A stretch of DNA of 64,000 nucleotides from NCBI RefSeq assembly GCF_030408675.1, contig NZ_CP047200.1, positions 2,666,001 through 2,730,000 of the forward strand, read 5' to 3'. The DNA is from Corynebacterium durum. GTDB lineage: Bacteria > Actinomycetota > Actinomycetes > Mycobacteriales > Mycobacteriaceae. Each line of letters begins with the position of its first letter. Position 1 is the stretch's first letter. This document shows positions 9,198 through 17,136 of this stretch, in pieces. A model generated the notes under the pieces. That model was not told the DNA's origin and searched no databases. It saw only the letters and a list, made by a program, of their open reading frames with translations. Both the position numbers and the translations under genes were made by a program.

Positions 9198-9837
9198 GAT
9201 GCACGCTGAACTGGATGTTTTCTAAAAATTTATAATTTTTGTTACGAACATCACTCACACCTCACTATTGTGACGGACCATGAGCCTGGAGTTACCCCCT
9301 ATGCAACTCCAGGCTTTTGTTGTTCCCAATGCCATTGATGATTCTTTTTTCGCCCTGTACAACACCGGTTTTGACAGTCAGGCAAGGTAGTTTTCTTAAC
9401 CTCACCAACCATGCAGGTTAGATACACCTTTTGGTTTCGGTGGGCTTTCTAGCCTCAAATCAAGGAGTTGAGCTGGATTTTTAATAAAAATTTTATAAAT
9501 CAACAAAACCTCCGACGCCTGTCGAACTATATTCCTGGCATGTCGGAAGGTTTTCAATTGTTCATGATGAAACAATCGAGTATTGTATTTAATTGAACAT
9601 TCGATGCAGCTCCCTTTTGCGTCACGATGCGATGGTGAAACAATCTGCGGGACAATCAACGAATCGCGTTAAGTGCTATTTTTGATCCCGCCGGATTCTC
9701 CGTTAAGGGCCATCCAACAAGAGGGAGTCGCGTCAGATGGCTCAGGGCAAATTTCATCCGCTCCAGCGTATTGAAGTGGAAAAATGTTGCCCAAAACTAA
9801 ATCACCCCCAACCCCAATGTGGACCATAAGGAGAACC
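9198..9837. other. AT-rich leader region upstream of lsr2
   Basis: 640 bases with no convincing gene. After the terminator at 9284 the sequence becomes markedly AT-rich (for example 9475-9510 and 9550-9600, with runs such as TTTTTAATAAAAATTTTATAA). It contains repeated GAAACAATC words near 9568 and 9641. A long AT-rich upstream region is what one would expect for an Lsr2-autoregulated promoter, but no -35/-10 pair stands out. Confidence 0.45.
9284..9325 (+). terminator. terminator after the DUF6474 gene
   Basis: Perfect 10-bp stem GCCTGGAGTT (9284-9293) / AACTCCAGGC (9305-9314) with an 11-base loop, followed by TTTTGTTGTT. Confidence 0.88.
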
Positions 9838-10182
9838 ATGGCACGCCGCGAAATCACCCAGTACTTCGACGATTTGGATAACAGCCCGCTGACTGAAGCG
9901 GAGTTGAATGTCGTTCGATTCAGTGTTGACGGCACTGATTACACTCTTGACGTTTCTGCAGATAATGCTGCACGTTTCCGCGATGCACTGTCCCCCTTCC
10001 TTGAGGCAGCACGCATCGTTCCTGCCGCACCGCGCCCCCGTCGCCGTGGCGGCATGAGCGACGCTAACCGCACTCGTACGCGCCAGATTCGCCTCTGGGC
10101 CCAGGATCGCGGCATTGAGGTGGCTAGCCGCGGAAAGATCCCGCAAAACGTCATTGACGCTTACGACAACGCAAACTCCTAG
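9838..10182 (+). CDS. lsr2: Lsr2 nucleoid-associated protein
   Basis: An H-NS-like xenogeneic silencer that bridges AT-rich DNA. The N-terminal oligomerisation domain begins MARREITQYFDDLDNS and continues through VRFSVDGTDYTLDVSADNAARFRDAL. The C-terminal DNA-binding domain (IRLWAQDRGIEVASRGKIPQNVIDAYDNA) carries the AT-minor-groove loop as SRGKIP, where mycobacterial Lsr2 has RGR. A basic proline-rich linker (PAAPRPRRRGG) joins them. 114 residues is the usual size. AAGGAG lies 6 bases before the ATG. A longer in-frame extension upstream is rejected. Confidence 0.95.
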   Translation: MARREITQYFDDLDNSPLTEAELNVVRFSVDGTDYTLDVSADNAARFRDALSPFLEAARIVPAAPRPRRRGGMSDANRTRTRQIRLWAQDRGIEVASRGKIPQNVIDAYDNANS

Positions 10183-10215
10183 CACGCACTAGGGGCGTTG
10201 CACAGCGTCTCTCAA

Positions 10216-10277
10216 GGCATGCGCAAGGGGCGTGGTGATCTCCTGGATGAACGACCACCACGCCCCTTGCTCATGCC
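10216..10277. terminator. large hairpin between lsr2 and hrrA
   Basis: A near-perfect 22-bp inverted repeat: arms 10216-10237 and 10256-10277, with one C/T mismatch after the outer six pairs and a 15-bp GC-rich core. It separates convergent lsr2 and hrrA and probably blocks read-through in both directions, although no long T-tract follows. A second small stem, CTTTAGG / CCTAAAG at 10288-10314, could end the hrrA transcript. Confidence 0.6.
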
Positions 10278-10325
10278 TCCACACTGCCTTTAGGCCACTT
10301 CAGAACACCTAAAGCCTAAAGCAGC

Positions 10326-10964
10326 CTAGAGCACTCCCTGCTCTCGGGCCGCAGCCACCGCTGAGGTGCGAGAACGCACACCAAGCTTGTCGTAAATGTG
10401 CACCAAATGCGATTTCACTGTCGCTTCAGACAAAAAAAGGACTTTGCCAATATCGCGATTGGACGAGCCTGCGGCTACTAGTTTCAGCACTTCCAATTCG
10501 CGAGGCGTGAGCGAAGTGCGCGGGGTGCGCACTCGCGTCATCAAACGATTAGCCACCACCGGCGATAATGTGGAATCCCCCTCCGCCGCAGAGCGCACTG
10601 CGGCCAGCAAATCCGCAGGTGGAGCGTCTTTAAGCAGGTATCCCACTGCGCCCGCCTCAATGGCCCCAAGAATATCAGCGTCGGTGTCATAATTGGTTAC
10701 CACCAGCACATTTGGTGGATTTTTCATGGTGCGTTTAATCGCTGCGGTGGCGTCAGCACCTGTTGATACAAGTGTGCCTTCCGCACCCGCGCCAAAACGT
10801 AGGTCCATAAGGATGACATCAATTCCCCCAGCCTGAGCGGCCGCTATTGCGGCTTCTGCTGTAGATACTTCACCAACCACTTCAATATCGTTTGCATCTT
10901 CCAGCACAGCGCGAAGCCCTAGGCGAACTATCTCATGGTCATCTGCAAGTAGCACACGGATCAT
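10326..10964 (-). CDS. hrrA: heme-responsive response regulator HrrA-like (NarL/LuxR family)
   Basis: DNA-binding response regulator. The receiver domain begins MIRVLLADDHEIVRLGLRAVLE (acidic pair DD), with phospho-acceptor Asp in DVILMDLRF and the conserved Lys in YLLKDAPP. The C-terminal LuxR helix-turn-helix is LTPRELEVLKLVAAGSSNRDIGKVLFLSEATVKSHLVHIYDKLGV. From memory the whole sequence is very close to corynebacterial HrrA/ChrA, which control heme oxygenase, heme exporter and respiratory genes. ATG 10964 matches the family start; an ATG at 10976 adds four residues but sits right on the AGAAGGG site. It lies 55 bases after hrrS, with an iron-box-like sequence between. Confidence 0.85.
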   Translation of the reverse strand: MIRVLLADDHEIVRLGLRAVLEDANDIEVVGEVSTAEAAIAAAQAGGIDVILMDLRFGAGAEGTLVSTGADATAAIKRTMKNPPNVLVVTNYDTDADILGAIEAGAVGYLLKDAPPADLLAAVRSAAEGDSTLSPVVANRLMTRVRTPRTSLTPRELEVLKLVAAGSSNRDIGKVLFLSEATVKSHLVHIYDKLGVRSRTSAVAAAREQGVL

Positions 10965-10983
10965 CGTGTCTGTCATCCCTTCT

Positions 10984-11002
10984 CAAACCTAGGGTAACCT
11001 AA
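10984..11002 (-). promoter_or_regulatory. DtxR-like iron box before hrrA
   Basis: On the minus strand the 19-mer starts TTAGGTTACCCTAGG; it matches about 13 of 19 bases of the DtxR consensus, with a near-perfect left half. It sits 20 bases upstream of the hrrA start. DtxR control of hrrA is established for C. glutamicum; here it is inferred from position and sequence. Confidence 0.55.
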
Positions 11003-11019
11003 ATTAATTCGTGATTATC

Positions 11020-12201
11020 TTACTCCACTGGTAATGCCACACTCACTGCCGTCCCATTACCAGGGCTTGATTCAACATTAACTTCTCCACCCTGTTCAGC
11101 GGCCCGCTGACGCATCGCATCAAGACCGATATGCCCCAAGCCCACTGGACGTTCCGCGATTAATTCAGGGTTGAAGCCCACACCGTCATCAACAATATCC
11201 AACCGCACTTCCTTCTCACCGTACGACAATGTGACGTGGCAGCGTTCGGCCTGTGCATGCTTGGCCACATTCCCTAATGCACCTTGGGCGATCCTTAATA
11301 GTGACGCCTCGGTGCGCATCGGAAGCTGCCGTTCATCGCCATCCACGACAATCACTATTTCCGTACCGTGAATACCACTGGCGGCGCGCTGCAAAGCACC
11401 TTCTAAAGATGTTTTTGACAGCGCCGCTGGCTGAAGAGCAGCAATCATTGCCCGCGCTTCACCAAGGTTATCGGCTGCGGTGCTTTTCGCTAGACGAATT
11501 TTTTTCAGCGGCACCTCGGCTTCTTCTTCACTAATCCCGGTTTTCAGTAAATCCTGCTCAGCGACATAAAGTAGCATTTGAATACTGGACAGTCCCTGCG
11601 CCAGGGTGTCATGAATCTCGTGCGCAATACGCTGGCGTTCTGCCGCAATGCCTGCGGCCCGTTCCGTCGCGGCTAACTGTGAGCGGGTTTCCAGCAATTC
11701 CTCAATTAATTCCTGGCGCTCCTGACTCACAGTCCACAGGGCACGAAACGCATAGTCAATACCTACGGACACGACCGCAGCAACCACTGGCCCTAAAATA
11801 GCGCCTGCGGTAATACCCACAGGTAATCGGCTGAAAATCGAGATCGCCGTTGCCCCCACCACCGCAATGACGCCCCGAAAATCGGGCATTACCTGCAAAT
11901 AAAGAAAGTACAGTGGGAATACCAAATACACGGCAATACTGTGAATCGGCAGCAACACCACCCATAACAGTGTCAACGCCAGAAGCCACAACTGCGACAT
12001 TCCCAGTGACATTGCGTCTCGACGCCGCGCACCCAGCGCATACACACCCCCAAAGGTTGCCGCCACCAGCGCAACCAACCCCATCTGCATGAGGGAATTC
12101 CTCAACGCGGATGCCACGATAACAACCAACAGCAATCCCGTGAGAATGTGAATTCCCTGGCGCATCCCGTTCTCACCGGGACCCACTGTTTTTTTCGTCA
12201 T
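11020..12201 (-). CDS. hrrS: sensor histidine kinase HrrS-like
   Basis: Membrane sensor kinase of the NarX/HisKA_3 type. Residues about 12-165 hold several hydrophobic segments (for example IHILTGLLLVVIVASAL and LWLLALTLLWVVLLPI) that form the sensing membrane module. A coiled linker follows, then the phospho-acceptor motif AHEIHDTLAQGLSSIQML. The ATPase domain shows DDGVGFNPE and GHIGLDAMRQRAAEQGG. About 394 residues is normal for HrrS/ChrS. Its partner hrrA is directly downstream. Heme sensing is inferred from the HrrA identity; closely related ChrS cannot be excluded. ATG 12201 is preferred over TTG 12207. Confidence 0.82.
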   Translation of the reverse strand: MTKKTVGPGENGMRQGIHILTGLLLVVIVASALRNSLMQMGLVALVAATFGGVYALGARRRDAMSLGMSQLWLLALTLLWVVLLPIHSIAVYLVFPLYFLYLQVMPDFRGVIAVVGATAISIFSRLPVGITAGAILGPVVAAVVSVGIDYAFRALWTVSQERQELIEELLETRSQLAATERAAGIAAERQRIAHEIHDTLAQGLSSIQMLLYVAEQDLLKTGISEEEAEVPLKKIRLAKSTAADNLGEARAMIAALQPAALSKTSLEGALQRAASGIHGTEIVIVVDGDERQLPMRTEASLLRIAQGALGNVAKHAQAERCHVTLSYGEKEVRLDIVDDGVGFNPELIAERPVGLGHIGLDAMRQRAAEQGGEVNVESSPGNGTAVSVALPVE

Positions 12202-12225
12202 AGGCAAAACCCTAGGCTGTTATCT

Positions 12226-12774
12226 ATGCGCCTTACAATCTCTCTTCTTGTTGCGGCGGTGCTTCTAGCAGGGTGCACCTCCGCCACCCCCAACGTTCCC
12301 CCCGGTACGGTATCTGCGACCATGGCAGAGGCATCAACGGCCACCGCAACACCCACGCTTCCCGCCGATACACTGCCCGATACCCAACCCGCAGAAGCGT
12401 GTCCCTACCTCGACGCGGCGTGGGTCGCGCAAACAAACGGGCAACGGGTGACCCGCGTGGGCGTCGATACGCGGTTTGATCCCCCTGCGTGTGTTTTCTG
12501 GTCGTACTCGGAGGACCCACAACTCACCGTTCTTGTACGGCACATGCCTTCCCCCGACGAGGCCGTTGCTGTTGTGGACTGGGCGGCCCCGATCGCCACT
12601 ACGGACCCCGCAGAGGAACCCACAGGGTGGTCTGGCGGGCGGTTCGGTGGCGACGGCCGCGCTGTCTACGCCGTCCAGAAAGACTCAACCGCCGTGGTGG
12701 TGTTCAGCAATCAAGAGCAATCCCTCAAAGCTGAACTTGTGGCCACGGAAGTGATCGGCGCGCTAGGGCTATAA
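12226..12774 (+). CDS. DUF2020 family lipoprotein
   Basis: A 182-residue secreted lipoprotein. The N-terminal signal peptide MRLTISLLVAAVLLAGC ends in a classical lipobox (LLAGC), so Cys17 should be lipidated. A Thr/Ala-rich linker follows, then a compact domain from about residue 60 with ACPYLDAAWV, DPPACVFWSY, VVDWAAPI and GWSGGRFGG, the pattern of the corynebacterial DUF2020 family. The promoter must lie in the short divergent gap with hrrS. Function is unknown. Confidence 0.85.
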   Translation: MRLTISLLVAAVLLAGCTSATPNVPPGTVSATMAEASTATATPTLPADTLPDTQPAEACPYLDAAWVAQTNGQRVTRVGVDTRFDPPACVFWSYSEDPQLTVLVRHMPSPDEAVAVVDWAAPIATTDPAEEPTGWSGGRFGGDGRAVYAVQKDSTAVVVFSNQEQSLKAELVATEVIGALGL

Positions 12775-12787
12775 CCCAAGAAGAACC

Positions 12788-12940
12788 CTAAACGGACACA
12801 TCATTGTAAGGCATATACTGCGAGATTATCGGGAAGATAACCTCCATGAGCAGCATAAACACCGCAGCCAACAACACCACGCTGATGAGTATTTTCACCG
12901 GTGTGGGTCCGGGCAAATGACGCCAAATAAACCCATACAT
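12788..12940 (-). CDS. 50-residue single-span membrane protein after the sortase
   Basis: A short gene read from ATG 12940 to TAG 12788. The peptide starts MYGFIWRHLPGPTPVKILIS and has one hydrophobic helix (about residues 16-40), with basic residues before it and acidic/polar ones after, so the C-terminus should face outward. Its ATG abuts the TAA stop of the sortase gene exactly (TAA then ATG), which indicates translational coupling. Function is unknown; a small accessory or stabilising partner of the sortase is possible. Confidence 0.7.
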   Translation of the reverse strand: MYGFIWRHLPGPTPVKILISVVLLAAVFMLLMEVIFPIISQYMPYNDVSV

Positions 12941-13738
12941 TTATTTTTCCTCCAATTCAGCAGGGCGGAAGCCGTCCGCTTTGGGGTCTGTACGCACGTG
13001 CATGGCGTGAACGATCATGCGCTCGGCGTTAGAAAACTGCGGGTGGCAGGTGGTCATGGTCATCAAGCTCTCCATTGTCGGAGCCGCCGCACCGGCCATA
13101 CCTGGCACAGGATTAATCACCCCGACGTCACCCGGCAGAGTAATCACCCGGCCGTCCACCCCGGCGTACTCCCCTGTGGAGACACGTTCCACCTGCTCCG
13201 GCGATAAGCACTTCGCGGCCTCTGCGTGGCGCGTAGCCTGTGACGCATCAATGGGCAACACACGGTAAATCTCCCATGTCGCTTGCGTTTCCACGACCAC
13301 CGCGTCGCAGGTCTTCAAGTTACCCAAATCATTGAACGGCGCGCCCTTACCCACACGGTGCCCCGCCACAGCAAAATTACCCGGCTGGCCCGGCATTTGG
13401 GACTCGGCGTAGTGCCCAGGACCCGCAAGCAGATCCTTATCACCTGTGCCTTCAACAATGGCAAACTGAAAATCCGACCCGAACGCCGGAATGTACATCC
13501 TTGCGAAGGCTTCGCCAAGCGCCGGGGTGTGCTTCTGACGCGGATTCACCCGCTCACTGTCCCATCCCTTTTGCAGTTGGTCCGATACCCTGCTTTGTTC
13601 GCGGCCAGCTTCCAAATTTGTCCAGTACGCCTCATAGAAGGCAAACAGCAATGCCAGCACACCTATTGTGACCAGCAACTCACCCAAAATCTGGGTGATC
13701 CCAACTCTCCGACGAGAGTCAGTATCAGCTCTACTCAT
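12941..13738 (-). CDS. class E sortase
   Basis: A membrane-anchored transpeptidase that attaches sorted proteins to peptidoglycan. One N-terminal membrane segment (about residues 17-34, ELLVTIGVLALLFAFYEAYW) is followed by the extracellular sortase domain with catalytic His in FAVAGHRVGKGAPF and catalytic Cys in TMTTCHPQFSNAERM, plus a downstream basic residue. 265 residues fits class E housekeeping sortases of actinobacteria. ATG 13738 was chosen since the upstream extension is polar and lacks support. It is adjacent to a 50-residue membrane peptide and divergent from yidC, so it is an envelope cluster. Confidence 0.88.
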   Translation of the reverse strand: MSRADTDSRRRVGITQILGELLVTIGVLALLFAFYEAYWTNLEAGREQSRVSDQLQKGWDSERVNPRQKHTPALGEAFARMYIPAFGSDFQFAIVEGTGDKDLLAGPGHYAESQMPGQPGNFAVAGHRVGKGAPFNDLGNLKTCDAVVVETQATWEIYRVLPIDASQATRHAEAAKCLSPEQVERVSTGEYAGVDGRVITLPGDVGVINPVPGMAGAAAPTMESLMTMTTCHPQFSNAERMIVHAMHVRTDPKADGFRPAELEEK

Positions 13739-13881
13739 GGCTGAAAATACTATCAGCTGCTCCCCAAAACTTAAGCAAAGCTGTGACTCTGGGTGCCTAC
13801 CCACAGAATATTTGGTTACCATTTAATAAAGACGACGGCTCTCGAAGGCCCTGACACCGATAGAACAAGGAGGCAACATTC

Positions 13882-15123
13882 GTGCTGCGCTTCCTGATCT
13901 ACCCGGTGGAATTCTTGATCTACCCGGTATCGGGCATCATGAAAATGTGGCATATCCTGCTACATTCCGTCCTGGGGCTCAGTGACTCTACGGCATGGAT
14001 GCTGTCCATATTTGGCCTCATCATAGTAGTCCGCCTCACCATTCTGCCCCCAGCGTGGATGCAGTACCGGGCCGGTCGTATCTATGTGAATCTGCGCCCA
14101 AAACTCAGCCAACTTGAAGAAGAGTTCCAGGACCGAACCGACGCCGAAGCCGACGACGAACTCCAAAAAGCCCGGCGTAAGCTTTTCAAAGACCACGATT
14201 ACCGCGTCTCCGCTGGCTGTGTCCCCACACTCATTCAACTTCCCATGTTCATGGGACTCTACCAAGTGCTCCTTCGCATGGCACGCCCCACAGAGGGGCT
14301 GCACGCCACCACCCACGCTCCCATCGGTTTTCTCACGTCTAACGACGTCGCAACATTCCTCGAAGGCCGTGTTGGCGGTGTCCCCATGCCCGCCTATGTG
14401 GCCATGACGGACGAGCAGTTCACCTTCCTCAACACCAACCACGACGCCGTATTCCGATTTGCCCTGCCTTTCTTCATCTCTGCAGCCATCTTTATGTCCG
14501 TGAACATGGTGTACTCCATGTACAGGAACTTGCTCACCATGGACTACAAGTCCTCCTTTGCGGTGGGCCTGTACAAAGCAACCATTGTGATGGCGTTCAC
14601 CGTCCCGGTCTTCCCCATCAGTTTCGGCCTGACCGGCCCCGCACCAGTGGCCATCAGCCTCTACTGGTTCGCAAACTCGTTGTGGACCATGACGCAGTAC
14701 ATCACCATCTCAAAACTCCTGGACAAACATTTTCCGCTCACCCCCGAGTACGAGGACTTCCGAGAGCTCAGCAAGCAGGAACGACGTGACCGCGTCCGCA
14801 AGAAGCGCGCCTACAAGTGGGGGCTGCGACGTCGACGCCTTCTCATGGTGTTGCTTCCCCACCGCATCCCGCAGCTACGGGCCGCAAACCGCAAGGCCAT
14901 TGAAGACTGGGAGTACGAGCGCTACGCCGCCCGCACCAAAAAACAAGAAATCAAGGACAAGCGGCGTGAGGCTGTCAAAATCAAGCGCGAACGGGAACGC
15001 ATGGAGCGCGAAGCTAACAAGCCGCCACCACCAGGCCGTCACCGCATGAGGAGAGAAACCCGGGCGCAGTGGGAGGCTGTGCCCCGCAGCCCCAATGGCC
15101 CCCGGCACCTCAAACGAAGCTAG
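13882..15123 (+). CDS. yidC: membrane protein insertase YidC/Oxa1 family
   Basis: Inserts proteins into the cytoplasmic membrane, alone or with SecYEG. Hydrophobic segments occur near residues 1-25, 38-55, 115-135, 190-215 and 235-270. The groove arginine is in FGLIIVVRLTILPP, and a cytoplasmic coiled loop (NLRPKLSQLEEEFQDRT...KDHDYRVSAGCVPTLIQLPMFMGLYQVL) follows, as in Gram-positive YidC. The C-terminal 130 residues are strongly basic and probably contact ribosomes. The start is GTG 13882 after AAGGAGG. Actinobacteria often carry a second yidC near rnpA; this one is away from that locus. It overlaps the convergent mcbR by 4 bases. Confidence 0.9.
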   Translation: MLRFLIYPVEFLIYPVSGIMKMWHILLHSVLGLSDSTAWMLSIFGLIIVVRLTILPPAWMQYRAGRIYVNLRPKLSQLEEEFQDRTDAEADDELQKARRKLFKDHDYRVSAGCVPTLIQLPMFMGLYQVLLRMARPTEGLHATTHAPIGFLTSNDVATFLEGRVGGVPMPAYVAMTDEQFTFLNTNHDAVFRFALPFFISAAIFMSVNMVYSMYRNLLTMDYKSSFAVGLYKATIVMAFTVPVFPISFGLTGPAPVAISLYWFANSLWTMTQYITISKLLDKHFPLTPEYEDFRELSKQERRDRVRKKRAYKWGLRRRRLLMVLLPHRIPQLRAANRKAIEDWEYERYAARTKKQEIKDKRREAVKIKRERERMEREANKPPPPGRHRMRRETRAQWEAVPRSPNGPRHLKRS

Positions 15124-15764
15124 ATCGAGTAATCTGCGGGTGGCGCGGAGAGGAGCTGTTTAGCCAGGTCGCGTGCCGTTTCCAAGGGTAGGAGACTGCG
15201 ACTCAGCTTCGCCCCGGCCATGCCGCCATCAATGAACACGAGCAGTTGATTTGCCTGCGTGGTTCCTGGATACCCGTTTTTTTCGGTAAGCAGGTCCGTC
15301 ATGGTTTGGTGGCACCAGCGTCGGTGTTCCATCACGGCTGCAACAATGCCGCGTTCCCCCTCGGTTTCAGGTCGTGGGTATTCATTAGCCGCATTTTGGA
15401 AGTGCGACCCCCGGAAGTCTTTGGCGGGTTCTTCATCAAGACACATGTCAAAGAACGCCAGGATTTTGTCTTCTGGGTGCTCCATGTCTGCGGTGCGCTC
15501 CCGCCAGGTGTCGCGCCATTTCTGGTCGAGGTCCTGAAGGTAGGCGATCACCAGGGCGTCTTTGGATCCGAAGAGCGAGTAAAGGCTGGCTTTGGCGACA
15601 TCGGCTTCCCGCAGGATACGGTCAATGCCGATGACGCGAATTCCTTCGGTGGTGAACAGTTGCGTGGCGCTGGCTAAAAGCCGCTCCCGGGGGCTGGGGC
15701 GGTTACGTCGACGGCTGGACGTTTTAGCGTGTGTCGCTTTTGTCTGCGCTGCGATTATTCCCAC
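15120..15764 (-). CDS. mcbR: McbR-type TetR regulator of sulfur metabolism
   Basis: TetR-family repressor. The N-terminal helix-turn-helix (RERLLASATQLFTTEGIRVIGIDRILREADVAKASLYSLFGSKDALVIAYL) and ligand domain (DFRGSHFQNAANEYPRPETEGERGIVAAV, NGYPGTTQANQLLVF, final SAPPADYSI) are, from memory, nearly identical to C. glutamicum McbR, which represses methionine and cysteine biosynthesis and responds to S-adenosylhomocysteine. 214 residues matches. Synteny agrees: in C. glutamicum the gene sits near a universal stress protein gene. A candidate McbR half-site lies upstream at 15838, in keeping with autoregulation. Confidence 0.88.
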   Translation of the reverse strand: MGIIAAQTKATHAKTSSRRRNRPSPRERLLASATQLFTTEGIRVIGIDRILREADVAKASLYSLFGSKDALVIAYLQDLDQKWRDTWRERTADMEHPEDKILAFFDMCLDEEPAKDFRGSHFQNAANEYPRPETEGERGIVAAVMEHRRWCHQTMTDLLTEKNGYPGTTQANQLLVFIDGGMAGAKLSRSLLPLETARDLAKQLLSAPPADYSI

Positions 15765-15837
15765 TTCCTCTCTCGTTGCTTAGACCCCTTTAGAATACCT
15801 CCCCAGCACTGTAGATATACCACACACCCCAAAAAAA

Positions 15838-15853
15838 TAGACAAATCTGTTCA
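15838..15853. promoter_or_regulatory. candidate McbR operator upstream of mcbR
   Basis: TAGAC-N6-GTTCA against the known McbR consensus TAGAC-N6-GTCTA: the left half is perfect, the right half matches three of five. On the minus strand it overlaps a possible -35 (TTGTCT) followed 19 bases later by TATATC, about 75 bases before the mcbR start. Confidence 0.4.
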
Positions 15854-15893
15854 GCACAACGAAAGGCGGCCCGATTGAGGGCCGCCTATGGAG

Positions 15894-16802
15894 TCAGTGC
15901 GCTTTAGCGTCACTATCTGGCCGAACCACCATCATGGGGCACGGCGCGGATTGCAGAAGTGCGCGGGAGGTGGAACCCAGCAGCATGCCTTTGAACCCGC
16001 CGCGCCCGTGAGAGCCGACCACGAGCAGTTGCGCGCCTTTCGCGGCGTCGACAAGCGCCCGCACTGGCCGGTCTCGAGTGACCACCCGGGTGACCTGCAC
16101 ATCTGGGTACCTCTCCGCGTAGCCTGCCAGGCGGTGTCCAAGGAGCATATTCTGCTCTTCCTCGACGATTTTCCATTGCTGCTGAGCAGCAGAAAGTCCG
16201 GCGAGAGATGCTTGAATCTGCATATCCATCCACGTGTGCACCGCGATGAGCTCGCATTCGCGTGCGGATGCTTCAGCAAAGGCGTATTCGATTGCTTTTT
16301 GGCTGACCCCGGAGCCGTCCACACCCACCACAACAGGACCGTATTTGGTGTCTTCAGTGACGGGGTTGTCACCGCGCACCACCACAACAGGGCAGTGCGC
16401 GTGGCTGACCACCGCCGCAGAGACTGAACCCATGACCATACCGGAAAGGCCGCCAAGTCCACGCGAACCCATAACGATCATGGTGACGTACTTGGACATT
16501 TCCAGCAGCATGTCAATGGGGCTGCCCTCTGCGATAGTGTGTCCGATTTTGATATCCGGTGCGACCTCATGAGCAATCTCACGGGCCTCGTTGATCTTCT
16601 CCATGGTTTCTTCTTGCAGCTCATCGAACAGTTCCTGGGGTGGAACCATTCCCTCTGCGTAAAGAAACTGCGGCATGGAGTAGCTTGCTGCCAACCGCAG
16701 CGGAATGTCACGCTTCATTGCGGTGTTGGCCGCCCAGCGGACTGCGACTTTTGAGGCGTCTGAGCCATCAATGGCTACAACAACAATGTTTTCCTTATTC
16801 AT
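15894..16802 (-). CDS. tandem universal stress protein (two UspA domains)
   Basis: A 302-residue cytoplasmic protein with two Usp domains in tandem. Each ends in an ATP-binding G2xG9xGS type motif: GSRGLGGLSGMVMGSVSAAV (about residues 113-132) and GSHGRGGFKGMLLGSTSRAL (about 262-281). VVAIDGSDAS and VVGVDGSGVS start the two domains. In corynebacteria and mycobacteria such proteins respond to hypoxia, stationary phase or stress; the exact role is open. The stop lies beside a GC-rich inverted repeat (GGCGGCCC/GGGCCGCC, 15866-15889) that can act as terminator. Confidence 0.92.
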   Translation of the reverse strand: MNKENIVVVAIDGSDASKVAVRWAANTAMKRDIPLRLAASYSMPQFLYAEGMVPPQELFDELQEETMEKINEAREIAHEVAPDIKIGHTIAEGSPIDMLLEMSKYVTMIVMGSRGLGGLSGMVMGSVSAAVVSHAHCPVVVVRGDNPVTEDTKYGPVVVGVDGSGVSQKAIEYAFAEASARECELIAVHTWMDMQIQASLAGLSAAQQQWKIVEEEQNMLLGHRLAGYAERYPDVQVTRVVTRDRPVRALVDAAKGAQLLVVGSHGRGGFKGMLLGSTSRALLQSAPCPMMVVRPDSDAKAH

Positions 16803-16992
16803 CTGCGTGCAACCTTTCGGTCAAGGGGAACCGCATCCTACCACCAGCTTACCTATATATGCCCAGTTACATCAGCTGGTTATAACCCCGAAGGGGGTCA
16901 TTATCGACGCCCGCCCCTTCCACCCCACATCCCCCAACTGCACATTCAGTGCTGTGCCGCCCTAAAGAGCGGCATTTCCCATAATTGTCTGA

Positions 16993-17136
16993 TTATGGAG
17001 TCGGCTCAACCCGCGCCGCAGCCGCATTTGGCGGGTACAACACCGTGTAAATTGCACGGAGAATGTTGCCGATTTGTTGGCCCAGCGTGGTGCCGAAAAA
17101 TTCAATCACCGGGGCTATGAGAGTATTGATATCCAT
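16993..17136 (-). CDS. putative 47-residue amphipathic peptide
   Basis: A short frame from ATG 17136: starts MDINTLIAPVIEFFGTTLGQ, has one amphipathic/hydrophobic helix (residues 4-34), and ends in a Pro/Ala-rich tail. The size and helix recall small corynebacterial outer-envelope pore peptides (PorA/PorH type) but I see no specific match. Its ATG overlaps the ATG of the divergent pseudouridine synthase inside one CCATGG, and no good ribosome binding site is visible, so it may be leaderless or not expressed. A TGCCGC / GCGGCA hairpin follows the stop near 16956-16975. Confidence 0.4.
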   Translation of the reverse strand: MDINTLIAPVIEFFGTTLGQQIGNILRAIYTVLYPPNAAAARVEPTP

